Assembly (NCBI RefSeq): GCF_030816615.1 | Contig: NZ_JAUSYD010000001.1 | Coordinates: 496,001 to 560,000 of the forward strand | Source of the DNA: Streptomyces sp. B1I3 | GTDB taxonomy: Bacteria; Actinomycetota; Actinomycetes; Streptomycetales; Streptomycetaceae | Direction: 5' to 3' | DNA: 64,000 bases | Shown here: positions 47,802 to 59,084 of the stretch, piece by piece | Numbering within the stretch: position 1 is the stretch's first letter | Layout: the number at the start of each line of letters is the position of its first letter | Notes under the pieces: model-generated | The model's input: only the letters and a program-made list of their open reading frames with translations | Databases searched by the model: none | What the model was told of the DNA's origin: nothing | Made by a program: the position numbers and the translations under genes

Positions 47802-48188
47802 GTGTCGGTCGAGCTGAATCACACCATCATTCACTGCCGGGACAACCGCGAGTCCGCGGAATTCCTGGCGCACATCCTGGACCTCACCCCCGGAAGGGAA
47901 TGGGGACCTTTCATTCCGGTCGTCCTCGCGAACAACGTCACGCTGGACTTCGCGACCGTTCCCGCCGAATCCATCACCGCGCAGCACTACGCGTTCCTCA
48001 TTTCGGAAGCGGAGTTCGACGCGGCCTTCGGCCGCATCGAGGCGCAGGGGACCCCGTACTACGCCGATCCCCACCGGAAGCATCCCGGCGAGATCAACCA
48101 CAACGACGGCGGCCGTGGCGTGTACTTCCCCGATCCCAGCGGCCACGGGATGGAGCTCATCACCCGCCCGTACGGCGGCTGGTCGTAG
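47802..48188 (+). CDS. Single-domain VOC protein
   Basis: 128 aa from a GTG with TTGGAGG upstream. The fold: VELNHTIIHCRDNRESAEFL, VTLDFATVPAESITAQHYAF and GGRGVYFPDPSGHGMELITR with the end Glu. Conserved His and Glu at metal sites. Dimeric dioxygenase or isomerase-type enzyme, substrate unknown. Confidence 0.8.
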   Translation: MSVELNHTIIHCRDNRESAEFLAHILDLTPGREWGPFIPVVLANNVTLDFATVPAESITAQHYAFLISEAEFDAAFGRIEAQGTPYYADPHRKHPGEINHNDGGRGVYFPDPSGHGMELITRPYGGWS

Positions 48189-48212
48189 CGGCACCGGTCC
48201 ATGGCTCATCCA

Positions 48213-48246
48213 GGGCGGTCCGGCCGGAGGTACGGCCGGACCGCCC
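48213..48246. terminator. Bidirectional terminator between convergent VOC and GNAT genes
   Basis: GGGCGGTCCGGCCG (48213-48226) and CGGCCGGACCGCCC (48233-48246) form a 14-bp perfect stem with a 6-nt loop. Confidence 0.9.
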
Positions 48247-48249
48247 TGT

Positions 48250-48747
48250 TCATGAGCCGTCGGTCGCGAGGCTCAGCTCTGGCCTGTCCCACATCACGGC
48301 GGGCGGGGCGGCCGTGACCGTGCCGGTGCGCCGCGCCCCCACACTGCGGTAGAAGCCCTCGGCCGGGGGATGCGAGACGATGCGCACGGCGGCCAGGCCG
48401 GCACGGCGCGCCTCCTCCCGCATGTGGCCGACGAGCAGGCGCCCGATGCCCCGCCCCTGGGCGTGGTCGCCGACGAACATGAGGTCCAGTTCCGGCGGGG
48501 TGAGGATCAGCGCGTAGAAACCCAGCACCCGTTCCTCCGCGTCCACGGCGGCGAAGACGCGGTGCGTCTCGATGTAGTCGGGGCCCACCCTGTACCCCGC
48601 GACCATCGGGGCGTAGTGGCCTTCGTAGGCGCGTGACGCGGTGACCAGGCGGGTGAGCCGCCGGGCGTCTCGCGCCACGGCTCTCCGCACCCGCACCTCA
48701 CCGCGCCCGGCACCACCGCCCCGCGACGTCGTAATGCTCGATCTCAT
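48250..48747 (-). CDS. GNAT-family N-acetyltransferase
   Basis: 165 aa from the ATG at 48747. Acetyl-CoA site: LDLMFVGDHAQGRGIGRLLV (Q/R-x-x-G-x-G/A), followed by VRIVSHPPAEGFYRSVGARR. VRRAVARDARRLTRLVTASR is the N-terminal strand and helix. The start was chosen because TAATAC lies 8 nt upstream, so the mRNA may be leaderless. Substrate unknown. Confidence 0.8.
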   Translation of the reverse strand: MRSSITTSRGGGAGRGEVRVRRAVARDARRLTRLVTASRAYEGHYAPMVAGYRVGPDYIETHRVFAAVDAEERVLGFYALILTPPELDLMFVGDHAQGRGIGRLLVGHMREEARRAGLAAVRIVSHPPAEGFYRSVGARRTGTVTAAPPAVMWDRPELSLATDGS

Positions 48748-48754
48748 GGAAAGA

Positions 48755-48760
48755 GTATTA
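48755..48760 (-). promoter_or_regulatory. -10 element of the GNAT gene (leaderless mRNA likely)
   Basis: Minus-strand TAATAC lies with 7 nt between its end and the ATG at 48747, so transcription would start at the start codon. No SD is present. The -35 is not obvious. Confidence 0.5.
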
Positions 48761-48783
48761 CGCATGCCAGAGGCCGCGTGGAC

Positions 48784-49188
48784 TCAATCCGCACGCCTGT
48801 GCGCGTGCCACTCCTCGACGACGGCGTCGACGTCGAAGGGCGCGAGGTTCAGCGGCGGCCCCTCCGGCGGCATCAGCAGAGCCTTGCGGATCTTCTCGTT
48901 GACCTCCGTGAGGATGCGCCGGACCTCGGCCTCGGACCTCGCACGGATGGCCGCTTCCCGTGCGTCCTCGGCCTCCTTGCGCAGCGTGAGCGAGGGCGGG
49001 AGCACCGAGAGCCCCTCACGCTGCATCTTCGCCTTGATCCACCACGTCTCGTCATAGGGCCGTTCCAGGCCGGTGATCGGCTTGCCGAAACCCGACAGCC
49101 CGGAGAAGTCGCCGCGCTGTTCGGCCTCGCGAATCTGCTTGTCCACCCATGACTCGAAGCTGACGCCGGCCGGCTTGCGCTCGGTCAC
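48784..49188 (-). CDS. DUF1992 (DnaJ-homologue C28 domain) protein
   Basis: 134 aa from a GTG with AGGAGG upstream. FESWVDKQIREAEQRGDFSG, GFGKPITGL and DETWWIKAKMQREGLSVLPP are the DUF1992 family blocks. Widespread small protein of unknown role. Followed by a helical tail. Confidence 0.85.
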   Translation of the reverse strand: MTERKPAGVSFESWVDKQIREAEQRGDFSGLSGFGKPITGLERPYDETWWIKAKMQREGLSVLPPSLTLRKEAEDAREAAIRARSEAEVRRILTEVNEKIRKALLMPPEGPPLNLAPFDVDAVVEEWHAHRRAD

Positions 49189-49438
49189 CGCCCACCTCCT
49201 TCCGAACACGCCCCCGGCGGCTCGGCTTTCGGCCGGGGTCGGCACGTTCCACGATACCGAGGGCGTCCGGCGCCCACGGTGGGGAGCGGCTGCCGCCGGC
49301 CGGCGATCGGACCGCGGTTCTCGCAGGGCCTGCGGAGTTCCCGCACGGCCTGCGGGCGGCCGGCGCCCGGCGAGGGTGTACGGCGACCGCGCGCGGACCA
49401 CCGTGACCGGCCCCGTGTGCCGGACGCCCGCCGCGCCG
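49189..49438. other. Intergenic region, no gene seen
   Basis: A 250-bp region between two leftward genes. It contains direct and inverted copies of GCGGCCGGCG-like sequence and GGCCTGCGG twice (around 49328 and 49348). No frame has an SD plus a plausible protein. Confidence 0.4.
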
Positions 49439-50233
49439 TCAGGGCGCCACCAGGTCCGCGCGAAGCCGCGCCACCACCGTCCGGGGGACGCGCAGCCCGT
49501 CGCGCAGGTAACCCTCGAGTCCGCCCCACCGTTCGTCCATGGCGTCCAGGGCCGCGTCGAGGTACCGGGGCCGCACCTCGATGATCGCCGAGGCGATGTC
49601 CGGGTCGCCGCCCGCATCGAGGTAGCGCCGCACCACCGGTGCGAAAGCGGCTCGGATCGCCCTGTTCACCGCCAGGAACTCGGCCTGGACCACATCGCGC
49701 GAGGCGCCCGCCAGCAGGAGCAGGAGCGCGGTGGCCCAGCCCGTGCGGTCCTTCCCCGACGCGCAGTGGAAGAGCAGGGGTCTCGCCCGGGGGTCCGCGG
49801 CGGTCTCCAGAAAGGCCCGGTAGGCGGCCCCGGCACCCGGGGAGAGAACCATGTCGCGATAGCTCTGGGCCAACAGGCTCTCGGCCCGTCCGCCGCCGAG
49901 GGAGGTCGCCGCCCCGTCCGCGTCGGAGAGCAGGGCCCGCAGCCGGGCCGGACCCACCACCGGGTGGTCACCCAGGACATCGGCTACGAACAGCCTGGCG
50001 CCCGGTGGCAGCCGGTCGGGGGCCCACCGGCGTTCGTCGGCCGTGCGGAGATCGACGACCGTACGGATACCGAGTGCGGCCACCGCCATGTCGCTCTCCG
50101 CGTCGAAGTCGCTCAGTTGGCCGGAGCGGAGAAGGATGCCCTGCCGCAGCCGGCGGTCGCGCCCGAGGGCGATACCACCGAGATCGCGCAGGTTGACGAC
50201 GGTAGCGGCCGGGACGGCCCGGGCGGTTTGCAC
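49439..50233 (-). CDS. Tyrosine-protein phosphatase (Y_phosphatase3 type)
   Basis: 264 aa from the GTG at 50233 (AAAGAGG upstream; an ATG 18 codons earlier is possible). VVNLRDLGGIAL is the family entry motif, GIRTVVDLRTADER follows, and FHCASGKDRTGWATALLLLL holds the CX5R catalytic loop with the KDR of lipid/tyrosine phosphatases of this group. Cytosolic. Substrate unknown. Confidence 0.9.
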   Translation of the reverse strand: MQTARAVPAATVVNLRDLGGIALGRDRRLRQGILLRSGQLSDFDAESDMAVAALGIRTVVDLRTADERRWAPDRLPPGARLFVADVLGDHPVVGPARLRALLSDADGAATSLGGGRAESLLAQSYRDMVLSPGAGAAYRAFLETAADPRARPLLFHCASGKDRTGWATALLLLLAGASRDVVQAEFLAVNRAIRAAFAPVVRRYLDAGGDPDIASAIIEVRPRYLDAALDAMDERWGGLEGYLRDGLRVPRTVVARLRADLVAP

Positions 50234-50338
50234 GATGAACTGCCTCTTTCCCGACAAACTGCACAGGTCAGAATCAACGTCGCACACGGCATGAGAATCA
50301 TCAAGACAGGACGTGGGGTACCGGTCGCTGGGCAGGCG

Positions 50339-50836
50339 TCAGTCGGCGAGGATCCTCGCCTTGTGCTCCGCGAACTCGGCGTCGGTCAGAACGTCCTGCT
50401 TCTTGAGCTCCGCCAGCCGCTCGAGCAGCGTGATGACATCGTCCCCGCCGTCCGGTGACGGGACGACCGCATGTGCGACCAGCTCACCGCCGGCCGCCTG
50501 GACCACTCGGGTGAGGGCGACCGGCCAGCGGTCCTCCCAGGCGACCAGCGCGGCGACGGTGCCCGCCGGCAGGCGTCCGAGCGCGTCGACGTCCGAGAGG
50601 GCCGGCCATCCGGCCGCCTCGCGCACCGGCCGCTCGACGGGCACGAGTCCCCGCGGGTCGATCTCGGCCGTCTCCACGAGGTGGAGGGCTCCGTCCTCGC
50701 CACCGCGGGCGAAAGCCAGATCGAGGATGCGTACCGCCTGCGACGCGACCGCGTCGGCCAGCAGCGGCGCGACCGTGTCGGCGAACCGCTCACCGGGAAA
50801 GGTGATGACCAGGTACTCCACGGGTCCCACGGCCAT
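50339..50836 (-). CDS. DUF6325/SHOCT-domain protein
   Basis: 165 aa. The first 130 residues (VEYLVITFPGERFADTVAPL, AVRILDLAFARGGEDGAL) resemble DUF6325-type proteins. The last 30 are a SHOCT helix (LLERLAELKKQDVLTDAEFA). Suggests an oligomerising membrane-associated or regulatory role, unknown. Confidence 0.75.
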   Translation of the reverse strand: MAVGPVEYLVITFPGERFADTVAPLLADAVASQAVRILDLAFARGGEDGALHLVETAEIDPRGLVPVERPVREAAGWPALSDVDALGRLPAGTVAALVAWEDRWPVALTRVVQAAGGELVAHAVVPSPDGGDDVITLLERLAELKKQDVLTDAEFAEHKARILAD

Positions 50837-51013
50837 GGTGCGTCCTTCCCCTTCGGTGCCGACTCGCCAGAAGCATAACTGTGGGCAATCCGTGCCGCAT
50901 TGTGAAAGTTGATGACGAAGAGGATGTACCGCCTCACCGGGCGCGGGATCGCGCGGCCGGTGGAGAGGGCAAGGTCACAGGTGGTGCCACTGCTGCTCGT
51001 CAGAGCGCTGACC

Positions 51014-51025
51014 TAGCATCTGAGC
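51014..51025 (+). promoter_or_regulatory. -10 element of mutA (leaderless mRNA possible)
   Basis: TAGCAT at 51014-51019 lies 6 nt before the mutA ATG, and no SD is present. This suggests transcription begins at the start codon. Confidence 0.45.
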
Positions 51026-52878
51026 ATGACGGTCACGCCTGCTGACGGGTTTTCGCCGGCCGCCGCGTTCCCTGACCCCTCCCACGACCAGTGGCAGAGC
51101 CTCGTCGAAGGCGTACTGCGCAGGTCCGGCAAGGAAGTCACGGGCCCGGCGGCGGAGGAAGCGCTGTCCACCGCGCTCGGGGACGGGCTCACAGCCCGCC
51201 CTCTGTACACCTCCCACGACGCGTCGCCCGACCCCGGCTTCCCCGGCTTCGCCCCGTTCACCCGGGGCAGCAGTGCCATGGGGAACACCGTGGGCGGCTG
51301 GGACGTACGCCAGCGCCATGCGCTGACCGATCCGGCGCGTCTGAACGAGGCCGTGCTCGATGATCTGGAGAACGGCGTCACCTCTCTCTGGCTGGCCGTG
51401 GGCGGGCCGGGCGGCATCCCGGTCTCGGGCCTCGCCCGGGCGCTGGACGGCGTCCACCTCGACCTGGCTCCCCTCGCGCTCGAGTCCGGCGACGCGTTCG
51501 AGCCCGCCGTACGGGAGTTGCTGGGGCTGTGCGAGGCGCGCGGCACCGCGAAGGAGGCCGTACGCGGCAGCCTCGGCGCGGACCCTCTCGGGCACGCCGC
51601 CCGCACCGGCGGGGAACCCGAGACCGACGCCGCGGCCCACTGGGCACGGCGGTGCGCCCGCGAGTACCCGGGGCTGCGCGCGCTGACCGTGGACGCGCTC
51701 GTGTACCACGAGGCCGGCGGCTCGGCCGCGGAGGAGCTCGGCCTCTCGCTGGCCACGGGTGTCGCTCATCTCCGGACGCTGACGGCCGCGGGCCTCACGG
51801 TCCAGGAGGCCTGCGGACAGCTGGAGTTCCGCTACGCGGCCACGGCCGACCAGTTCCTGACCGTCGCCAAGCTGCGTGCCGCCCGGCGCCTGTGGGCCCG
51901 GGTCGCCGAGGTGTGCGGCGACGCCTCGGCCGGGGCGCAGCAGCAGCACGCCGTGACCTCGTCCGTGATGATGACCCGCCGTGATCCGTGGGTGAACATG
52001 CTGCGCACGACACTGGCCTGCCTGGGCGCGGGGGTGGGCGGAGCCGACTCCGTCACCGTGCTGCCGTTCGACCACGCGCTGGGACTGCCGGACGCGTTCG
52101 CGCGGCGGATCGCCCGCAACACCTCGACGATCCTCATGGAGGAGTCGCATCTGGCCCGGGTGATCGACCCCGCGGGCGGCTCCTGGTACGTGGAACGGCT
52201 GACCGACGAACTCGCCGCCGCCGCCTGGTCGTTCTTCCAGGAAGTGGAACGGGCGGGCGGTCAGGCCGCCGCTCTGCGCTCCGGCATGGTCCAGGAGCGG
52301 CTGGCGGCCACCTGGGCGGCCCGCAGCAAGGACCTGGCGCGGCGCAAGGAACCGGTGACCGGGGTCAGCGAGTTCCCGGACGCGACCGAGCGCCCACTGC
52401 AGCGCGAGCCCTCGCCGGCCGTCCGGCCGGCCGGCGGACTCCCGCAGGTCCGCCGGGACGAGGCGTTCGAGGCGTTGCGTGCCCGGTCGGACCGTCACCT
52501 CGCGGAGACGGGCAGCCGCCCGAAGGTCTTCCTCGCCGCGCTGGGACCCGCCTCGGTGCACACGGCGCGCGCCTCGTTCGCCGCGAACCTCTTCCTGGCG
52601 GGCGGCATGGAGCCCGTCCACGAACCGGCGTCGGTCGACGCCTCCACCGCTGCCGCCGCCTTCGCGGCCGGCGGGGCGACGGCAGCCTGCCTGTGCTCGA
52701 GTGACGCCCTCTACGCCGAACAGGCCGGCCCGGTCGCCGCGGCCCTCAGGCGGGGCGGGGCCGCGCAGGTCCTCCTCGCCGGCCGGCCGGGCGGGTACGC
52801 CGGTGTGGACACCCATGTGTTCGCCGGCTGCGACGTGGTCGCCGTCCTCTCCTCCGTACTCGACCGCATGGGAGTGGC

Positions 52879-52882
<4 letters not shown>
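51026..52882 (+). CDS. mutA: Methylmalonyl-CoA mutase small subunit
   Basis: 618 aa. It follows the mutase barrel pattern ([51 protein letters not shown]) and a C-terminal B12-like domain in which the DxHxxG motif is replaced by [11 protein letters not shown], as expected for the non-catalytic MutA. Forms a heterodimer with MutB. The stop overlaps the mutB start (ATGA). Confidence 0.92.
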
Positions 52883-55104
<2,222 letters not shown>

Positions 55105-55114
55105 GCCGCTGACG

Positions 55115-56140
55115 GTGGCGGCGCGCATCGACGTGGAGGGGTATGTCACGGGTGTACTCGACGGGAAGCGGGCCTTCGTGGCACGTGCGATCACACTCGT
55201 CGAGTCCACCCGGCCCGATCACCGGGTCCTGGCGCAGCGGCTGCTGAGCGAGCTGCTGCCCCACGCGGGACGGGCCAGGCGCATCGGTATCAGCGGGGTG
55301 CCCGGCGTGGGGAAGTCCACGTTCATCGACGCGCTCGGCACCATGCTGACCGGACGCGGGCACCGGGTCGCCGTGCTGGCCGTGGACCCCTCGTCCAGCC
55401 GTACGGGCGGCTCGATCCTGGGCGACAAGACCCGGATGGAGCGACTGGCGGTGGACGGCCGGGCGTTCGTACGCCCCTCCCCCACCGCCGGGACGCTGGG
55501 CGGGGTGGCCAAGGCGACCCGTGAGTCCATCGTGGTGATGGAGGCGGCGGGCTTCGACGTCGTGCTGGTGGAGACGGTCGGGGTCGGGCAGTCGGAGACG
55601 GCGGTCGCCCACATGGTCGACACGTTTCTCCTGCTGACCCTGGCACGGACCGGTGACCAGCTGCAGGGCATCAAGAAGGGTGTGCTGGAGCTGGCCGATG
55701 CCATCGCGGTCAACAAGGCCGACGGTCCGCACGAGCGCGACGCCCGCTCGGCGGCTCGTGAACTGGCGGGCGCCCTGCGCCTGATGCACCCGGCGGACGC
55801 GGCGTGGACACCGCCGGTACTGACCTGCAGCGCCCTGGAATCGACCGGCCTGGACGCACTGTGGGAACGGCTGGAGCAGCACCGTGCGCTGCTGGAGGCC
55901 ACGGGACGGCTCACGGCGAAGCGCCGCGAGCAGCAGGTGGACTGGACGTGGACGATGGTCCGCGACGAGCTGATGGACAGCCTGCGCGACCATCCGGCCG
56001 TGCGTGCGCTGAGCCCGGGGCTCGAGCAGCAGGTGCGCGCGGGTGAGCTGACGGCCACGCTGGCCGCCGAGCAGATCTTGGGGGCGTTCCGCGGCGGCGT
56101 GGTGTCCCCTGCCGGACGAAGGACGCCCGGCGACGGCTGA
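55115..56140 (+). CDS. meaB: MeaB/ArgK G-protein chaperone of methylmalonyl-CoA mutase
   Basis: 341 aa from a GTG. GISGVPGVGKSTFIDALG at about 57-74 is the P loop; VLAVDPSSSRTGGSILGDKT, VLVETVGVGQSE (switch/Walker B) and NKADG follow, matching the MeaB family. It gates adenosylcobalamin loading and protects the mutase from inactivation. Lies 10 nt after mutB in one operon. Confidence 0.93.
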   Translation: MAARIDVEGYVTGVLDGKRAFVARAITLVESTRPDHRVLAQRLLSELLPHAGRARRIGISGVPGVGKSTFIDALGTMLTGRGHRVAVLAVDPSSSRTGGSILGDKTRMERLAVDGRAFVRPSPTAGTLGGVAKATRESIVVMEAAGFDVVLVETVGVGQSETAVAHMVDTFLLLTLARTGDQLQGIKKGVLELADAIAVNKADGPHERDARSAARELAGALRLMHPADAAWTPPVLTCSALESTGLDALWERLEQHRALLEATGRLTAKRREQQVDWTWTMVRDELMDSLRDHPAVRALSPGLEQQVRAGELTATLAAEQILGAFRGGVVSPAGRRTPGDG

Positions 56141-56461
56141 CAGGGCGTTCCGGACCGCCCTGGCCTGGGCCGGCCTCAGTCGTTCCGCGGGGCCGGCACG
56201 TGGTGCGGCCGCGTCCAGCTCTTCCCACGAACGACGACGCATGGTACGTTGCGATCAGCACGCGTGTACGCCCCTCTTTTCGGGCGCCGGTGCCGTTCTT
56301 CACTCTCCCGCTGTGGCGCCCGACCTTCGAGGTCGGCGATCCGGCGTCTTCGCACCACTTCTCCGTCCGGTCCGGGCCCTTGTGTGCCCGCTTCGCGAGG
56401 CGTGATCCCTCCGCCTCGGCTTCGCCGGACCTCTCATTCGCGTGTCCGCGAAAGGACCCAC
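56141..56461 (+). promoter_or_regulatory. Long pyrimidine-rich leader of the second rho gene
   Basis: A 320-bp gap. From about 56,250 the coding strand is C/T-rich with few long G runs (CGCCCCTCTTTTCGG, CGTTCTTCACTCTCCCGC, TTCGCACCACTTCTCCG), ending at the GAAAGGAC SD. C-rich, poorly structured leaders are typical rut sites, so Rho-dependent autoregulation is possible. No intact gene is supported here: the open frame merely extends rho upstream. Confidence 0.5.
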
Positions 56462-57601
56462 ATGACCAGCACACTCGAACGCCCCGTCGCCCAGCAGAAC
56501 CGGCCCGTCCGCACCGCAGGTGTCCTCGACACCGCGAACGGCGGGCATGGCGTCCTGCGCGTCGGCGGCGGCCACCCCTCCCCCGGCGACGTCCAGGTGC
56601 CGCCCGCACTGATCCGGCAGCACGGTCTGCGCAGGGGCGACGTCGTCGAAGGGACCTGCGACCTTCCGCGTGCCCTGTCCCGTGTCGACTCGGTCAACGG
56701 CCGGGCGGCCGGGGCCCTTCGCGGCCGCCCGCACTTCCGCGACCTCACCCCGCTGCACCCCCGGGACCGGCTCCGGCTTGAGACGCCGAAGGGCGGGCCG
56801 GCCCCGCGCATCGTCGATCTCGTCTCCCCCGTGGGCAAGGGCCAGCGCGGGCTGATCGTCGCCCCGCCGAAGACCGGCAAGACCGTGCTCCTGCAGCAAC
56901 TCGCCGCGGCCGTCGCGTTCAACCACCCCGAGTGCCACCTGATGGTCGTCCTCCTGGACGAACGGCCCGAAGAGGTCACGGACATGCGCCGTTCCGTGCG
57001 TGGCGAGGTGTACGCCTCCACCTTCGACCGGCCCGCGAAGGAGCACATCGCGCTCGCGGATCTCGCCGTGGAACGCGCCAAACGCCTTGTCGAGCAGGGC
57101 CGGGACGTCGTCATCCTCCTCGACTCCCTCACCCGGCTGTGCCGGGCCCACAACAACGCCGCCGGGGCCGGCGGACGCACCCTGAGCGGTGGCGTGGACG
57201 CGGCGGCCCTCATCGGCCCGAAGAAGCTGTTCGGGGCGGCACGCCTGACCGAGGAGGGCGGTTCGCTGACGATCCTGGCGACGGCGCTGGTGGACACCGG
57301 CTCACGGGCCGACGACTACTTCTTCGAGGAGCTGAAGAGCACGGGCAACATGGAGCTCCGGCTCGACCGCGCGCTGGCGGACAGGCGGCTCTTCCCGGCC
57401 GTCGACGTCACGTCCTCGGGCACTCGCCGGGAGGAACTGCTGCTCCCGGCAGCGGAACTGGCCGCCGTACGGGGGCTGCGGCGGGCTCTCCTGGCCAGGG
57501 GCGGGCAGGCCACGCTCGAAACGCTGCTGGACAAGGTCCGCGGCACGCCCGACAACGCCACCTTCCTCCGGCAGGTCCGGGCCACCGTGCACGGCGCCTG
57601 A
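56462..57601 (+). CDS. rho: Short Rho transcription terminator paralogue
   Basis: 379 aa from the ATG at 56462 (GAAAGGAC upstream). The RNA-binding cold-shock-like domain (about 15-70: GVLDTANGGHGVLRVG, ALIRQHGLRRGDVVEG) and the ATPase follow: IVAPPKTGKTVLLQQLA (Walker A), LLDERPEEVTDMRRSV, LDSLTRLCRAHN (Walker B), LSGGVDAAALIGPKKLFGAA (Q loop) and EEGGSLTILATALVDTGS. The long N-terminal insert of actinobacterial housekeeping Rho is absent. RNP1 aromatics (GFGFLR in E. coli) are His 29 and Val 31, so primary-site RNA binding may differ. Likely a second Rho. Confidence 0.88.
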   Translation: MTSTLERPVAQQNRPVRTAGVLDTANGGHGVLRVGGGHPSPGDVQVPPALIRQHGLRRGDVVEGTCDLPRALSRVDSVNGRAAGALRGRPHFRDLTPLHPRDRLRLETPKGGPAPRIVDLVSPVGKGQRGLIVAPPKTGKTVLLQQLAAAVAFNHPECHLMVVLLDERPEEVTDMRRSVRGEVYASTFDRPAKEHIALADLAVERAKRLVEQGRDVVILLDSLTRLCRAHNNAAGAGGRTLSGGVDAAALIGPKKLFGAARLTEEGGSLTILATALVDTGSRADDYFFEELKSTGNMELRLDRALADRRLFPAVDVTSSGTRREELLLPAAELAAVRGLRRALLARGGQATLETLLDKVRGTPDNATFLRQVRATVHGA

Positions 57602-57606
57602 GGGCA

Positions 57607-57656
57607 CCGGCCACGGCGACGGGCCCCGGAGAGCCGGGGCCCGTCGCCGTGGCCGG
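57607..57656 (+). terminator. Very strong hairpin terminator after rho
   Basis: CCGGCCACGGCGACGGGC followed by CCCGG (57607-57629) pairs perfectly over 23 bp with 57634-57656 around an AGAG loop, 5 nt after the rho stop. Confidence 0.9.
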
Positions 57657-57700
57657 GCGGGATGCTCCTACAGACGTCAAGCCGCAGGAGTGAGGTCGTT

Positions 57701-57930
57701 TTAAGTGACTTGCCTGGGGGGTGCGGCAGTCAGGGCGCGGTAGACCTCGCGGGCGACGAATCGCTTGAGGCAGCGGATGATGTCCTTCTTGGAGAGCCCT
57801 TCTTCGGTGCGGCGTTCGACATGGGCTGGGTGCGGTCGTCGTAGCGCACGCGGACCAGCACGATGGTGTGCAGGGCATTGTTCGTGGCCCGGTCGCCGCC
57901 TCGGTTCGGTCGCCGCAGGCCGGGGCCTGC
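57701..57930 (-). pseudogene. 3' relic of an IS110-family transposase with frameshift
   Basis: Reading leftward, one frame gives GGDRATNNALHTIVLVRVRY and, after a frameshift near 57,830, another gives RRTEEGLSKKDIIRCLKRFV followed by AREVYRALT. These are the conserved C-terminal blocks of IS110-type transposases (R-x-AN-x-ALH, then RRTAEGK-x-KKE-IIRCLKRYIAREI). Only about 75 codons remain, so this is not a functional element. Confidence 0.75.
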
Positions 57931-57976
57931 CACAGGCGATCACCTGTGAACACCAGGTCCGGACCGAGTCACGCGG

Positions 57977-58936
57977 TCACTGACCGGGTCTCACGCGCGG
58001 GCGGTGGAAGGCGCCCCGGTAGGCGGCCGGGGTCATGCCGATCTGGCGGCTCAGGTGCTGGCGGAGGGACTCACCGGAGCCGAGGCCGCTGCGGTCGGCC
58101 ACCTGGTCGACGGTGAGACCGGTGGTCTCCAACAGCTCGCGAGCCCGCAGCAACCGCTGCTGGAGCAGCCATTGGAACGGGGTCACACCAGTCTCTGCGG
58201 TGAAACGGCGGGTCAGGGTCCGCACACTGACCTGGGCTCGGCCGGCCAGGTCGCGCAGGGAGATCGGCTGGTCCAGATGCTGCAGTGCCCAGATGCGGGC
58301 CGCGTCCAGTGAGGAGTCGGTCTCGGCCGGGAGCGGGGTCTGTACGAACTGCGCCTGACCGCCGTGGCGGACTGGGGTGACGACGGCGGCACGGGCCGCC
58401 GCGTTGGCCACGGCCGCGCCGTAGTCGGAACTGATCAGGTGCAGGCACAGGTCGATCCCGGCGGCCGAGCCCGCGCCGGTGATGATCTGTCCGTCCTCGG
58501 CGAACAGCCGGTCGGCGTCCACCCGCACCGAAGGGAAGGCGCGCTGCATTTCCTCGGCCAGGCCCCAATGAGTGGTGGCGACACGGCCGTCGAGGAGCCC
58601 GGCTTGGGCGAGGACGAAGGCGCCGCTGCAGATCGAGGCAACGCGCTTGCCCGCGGACGCCGCCACCCGCAAGGCATCCAGGGCGGCCGCCTCGGCGTCG
58701 TGCCGGCTACCGGTCGAGGGGACGATCACCGTGTCCGCCGCCGCGACCGTCTCGAGGCCGTGCCGGACCACCACCTCGATGCCGCCGGAAGCGCCGATCA
58801 CGCCCGGCGTGGCGGTGCACACCGTCACCTCATAGCCGGGACGTCCGTCGAGCTCGGCGCCGCCGAGCAGCGTGGACGGCATGGACAGGTCGAAGGCTTT
58901 GACCGCGGGTACGGCCAGGACGGCGACACGATGCAT
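57977..58936 (-). CDS. GlxA-type AraC regulator with DJ-1/PfpI domain
   Basis: 319 aa from the ATG at 58936 (AAGGATCC upstream; ATG 7 codons earlier possible). N-terminal class I glutamine amidotransferase-like domain (about 5-170) with ICSGAFVLAQAGLLDGRVAT, then a C-terminal AraC HTH pair (ISLRDLAGRAQVSVRTLTRR, LTVDQVADRSGLGSGESLRQ). Standard Streptomyces GlxA family. Divergent from the reductase gene, probably its regulator. Confidence 0.88.
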   Translation of the reverse strand: MHRVAVLAVPAVKAFDLSMPSTLLGGAELDGRPGYEVTVCTATPGVIGASGGIEVVVRHGLETVAAADTVIVPSTGSRHDAEAAALDALRVAASAGKRVASICSGAFVLAQAGLLDGRVATTHWGLAEEMQRAFPSVRVDADRLFAEDGQIITGAGSAAGIDLCLHLISSDYGAAVANAAARAAVVTPVRHGGQAQFVQTPLPAETDSSLDAARIWALQHLDQPISLRDLAGRAQVSVRTLTRRFTAETGVTPFQWLLQQRLLRARELLETTGLTVDQVADRSGLGSGESLRQHLSRQIGMTPAAYRGAFHRPRVRPGQ

Positions 58937-59028
58937 GGCTGGATCCTTGGAGGTCATGGCTTTCAGGCCACTAACCTACCTTGCGTCCGCACGGCAGAGT
59001 CGGGTGTGCGGACGGGCCCTCCGCGCAC

Positions 59029-59054
59029 CACGTTTCCCCCGTCGGGGAAACGTG
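59029..59054. promoter_or_regulatory. Palindromic operator in the glxA-like/reductase intergenic region
   Basis: CACGTTTCCCC (59029-59039) and GGGGAAACGTG (59044-59054) are perfect 11-bp arms with a 4-bp spacer. It lies about 30 bp before the reductase start and is a credible site for the divergent GlxA-type regulator. Confidence 0.6.
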
Positions 59055-59084
59055 CCATAGCTGAAGGTGGACGGAGACAAGACC

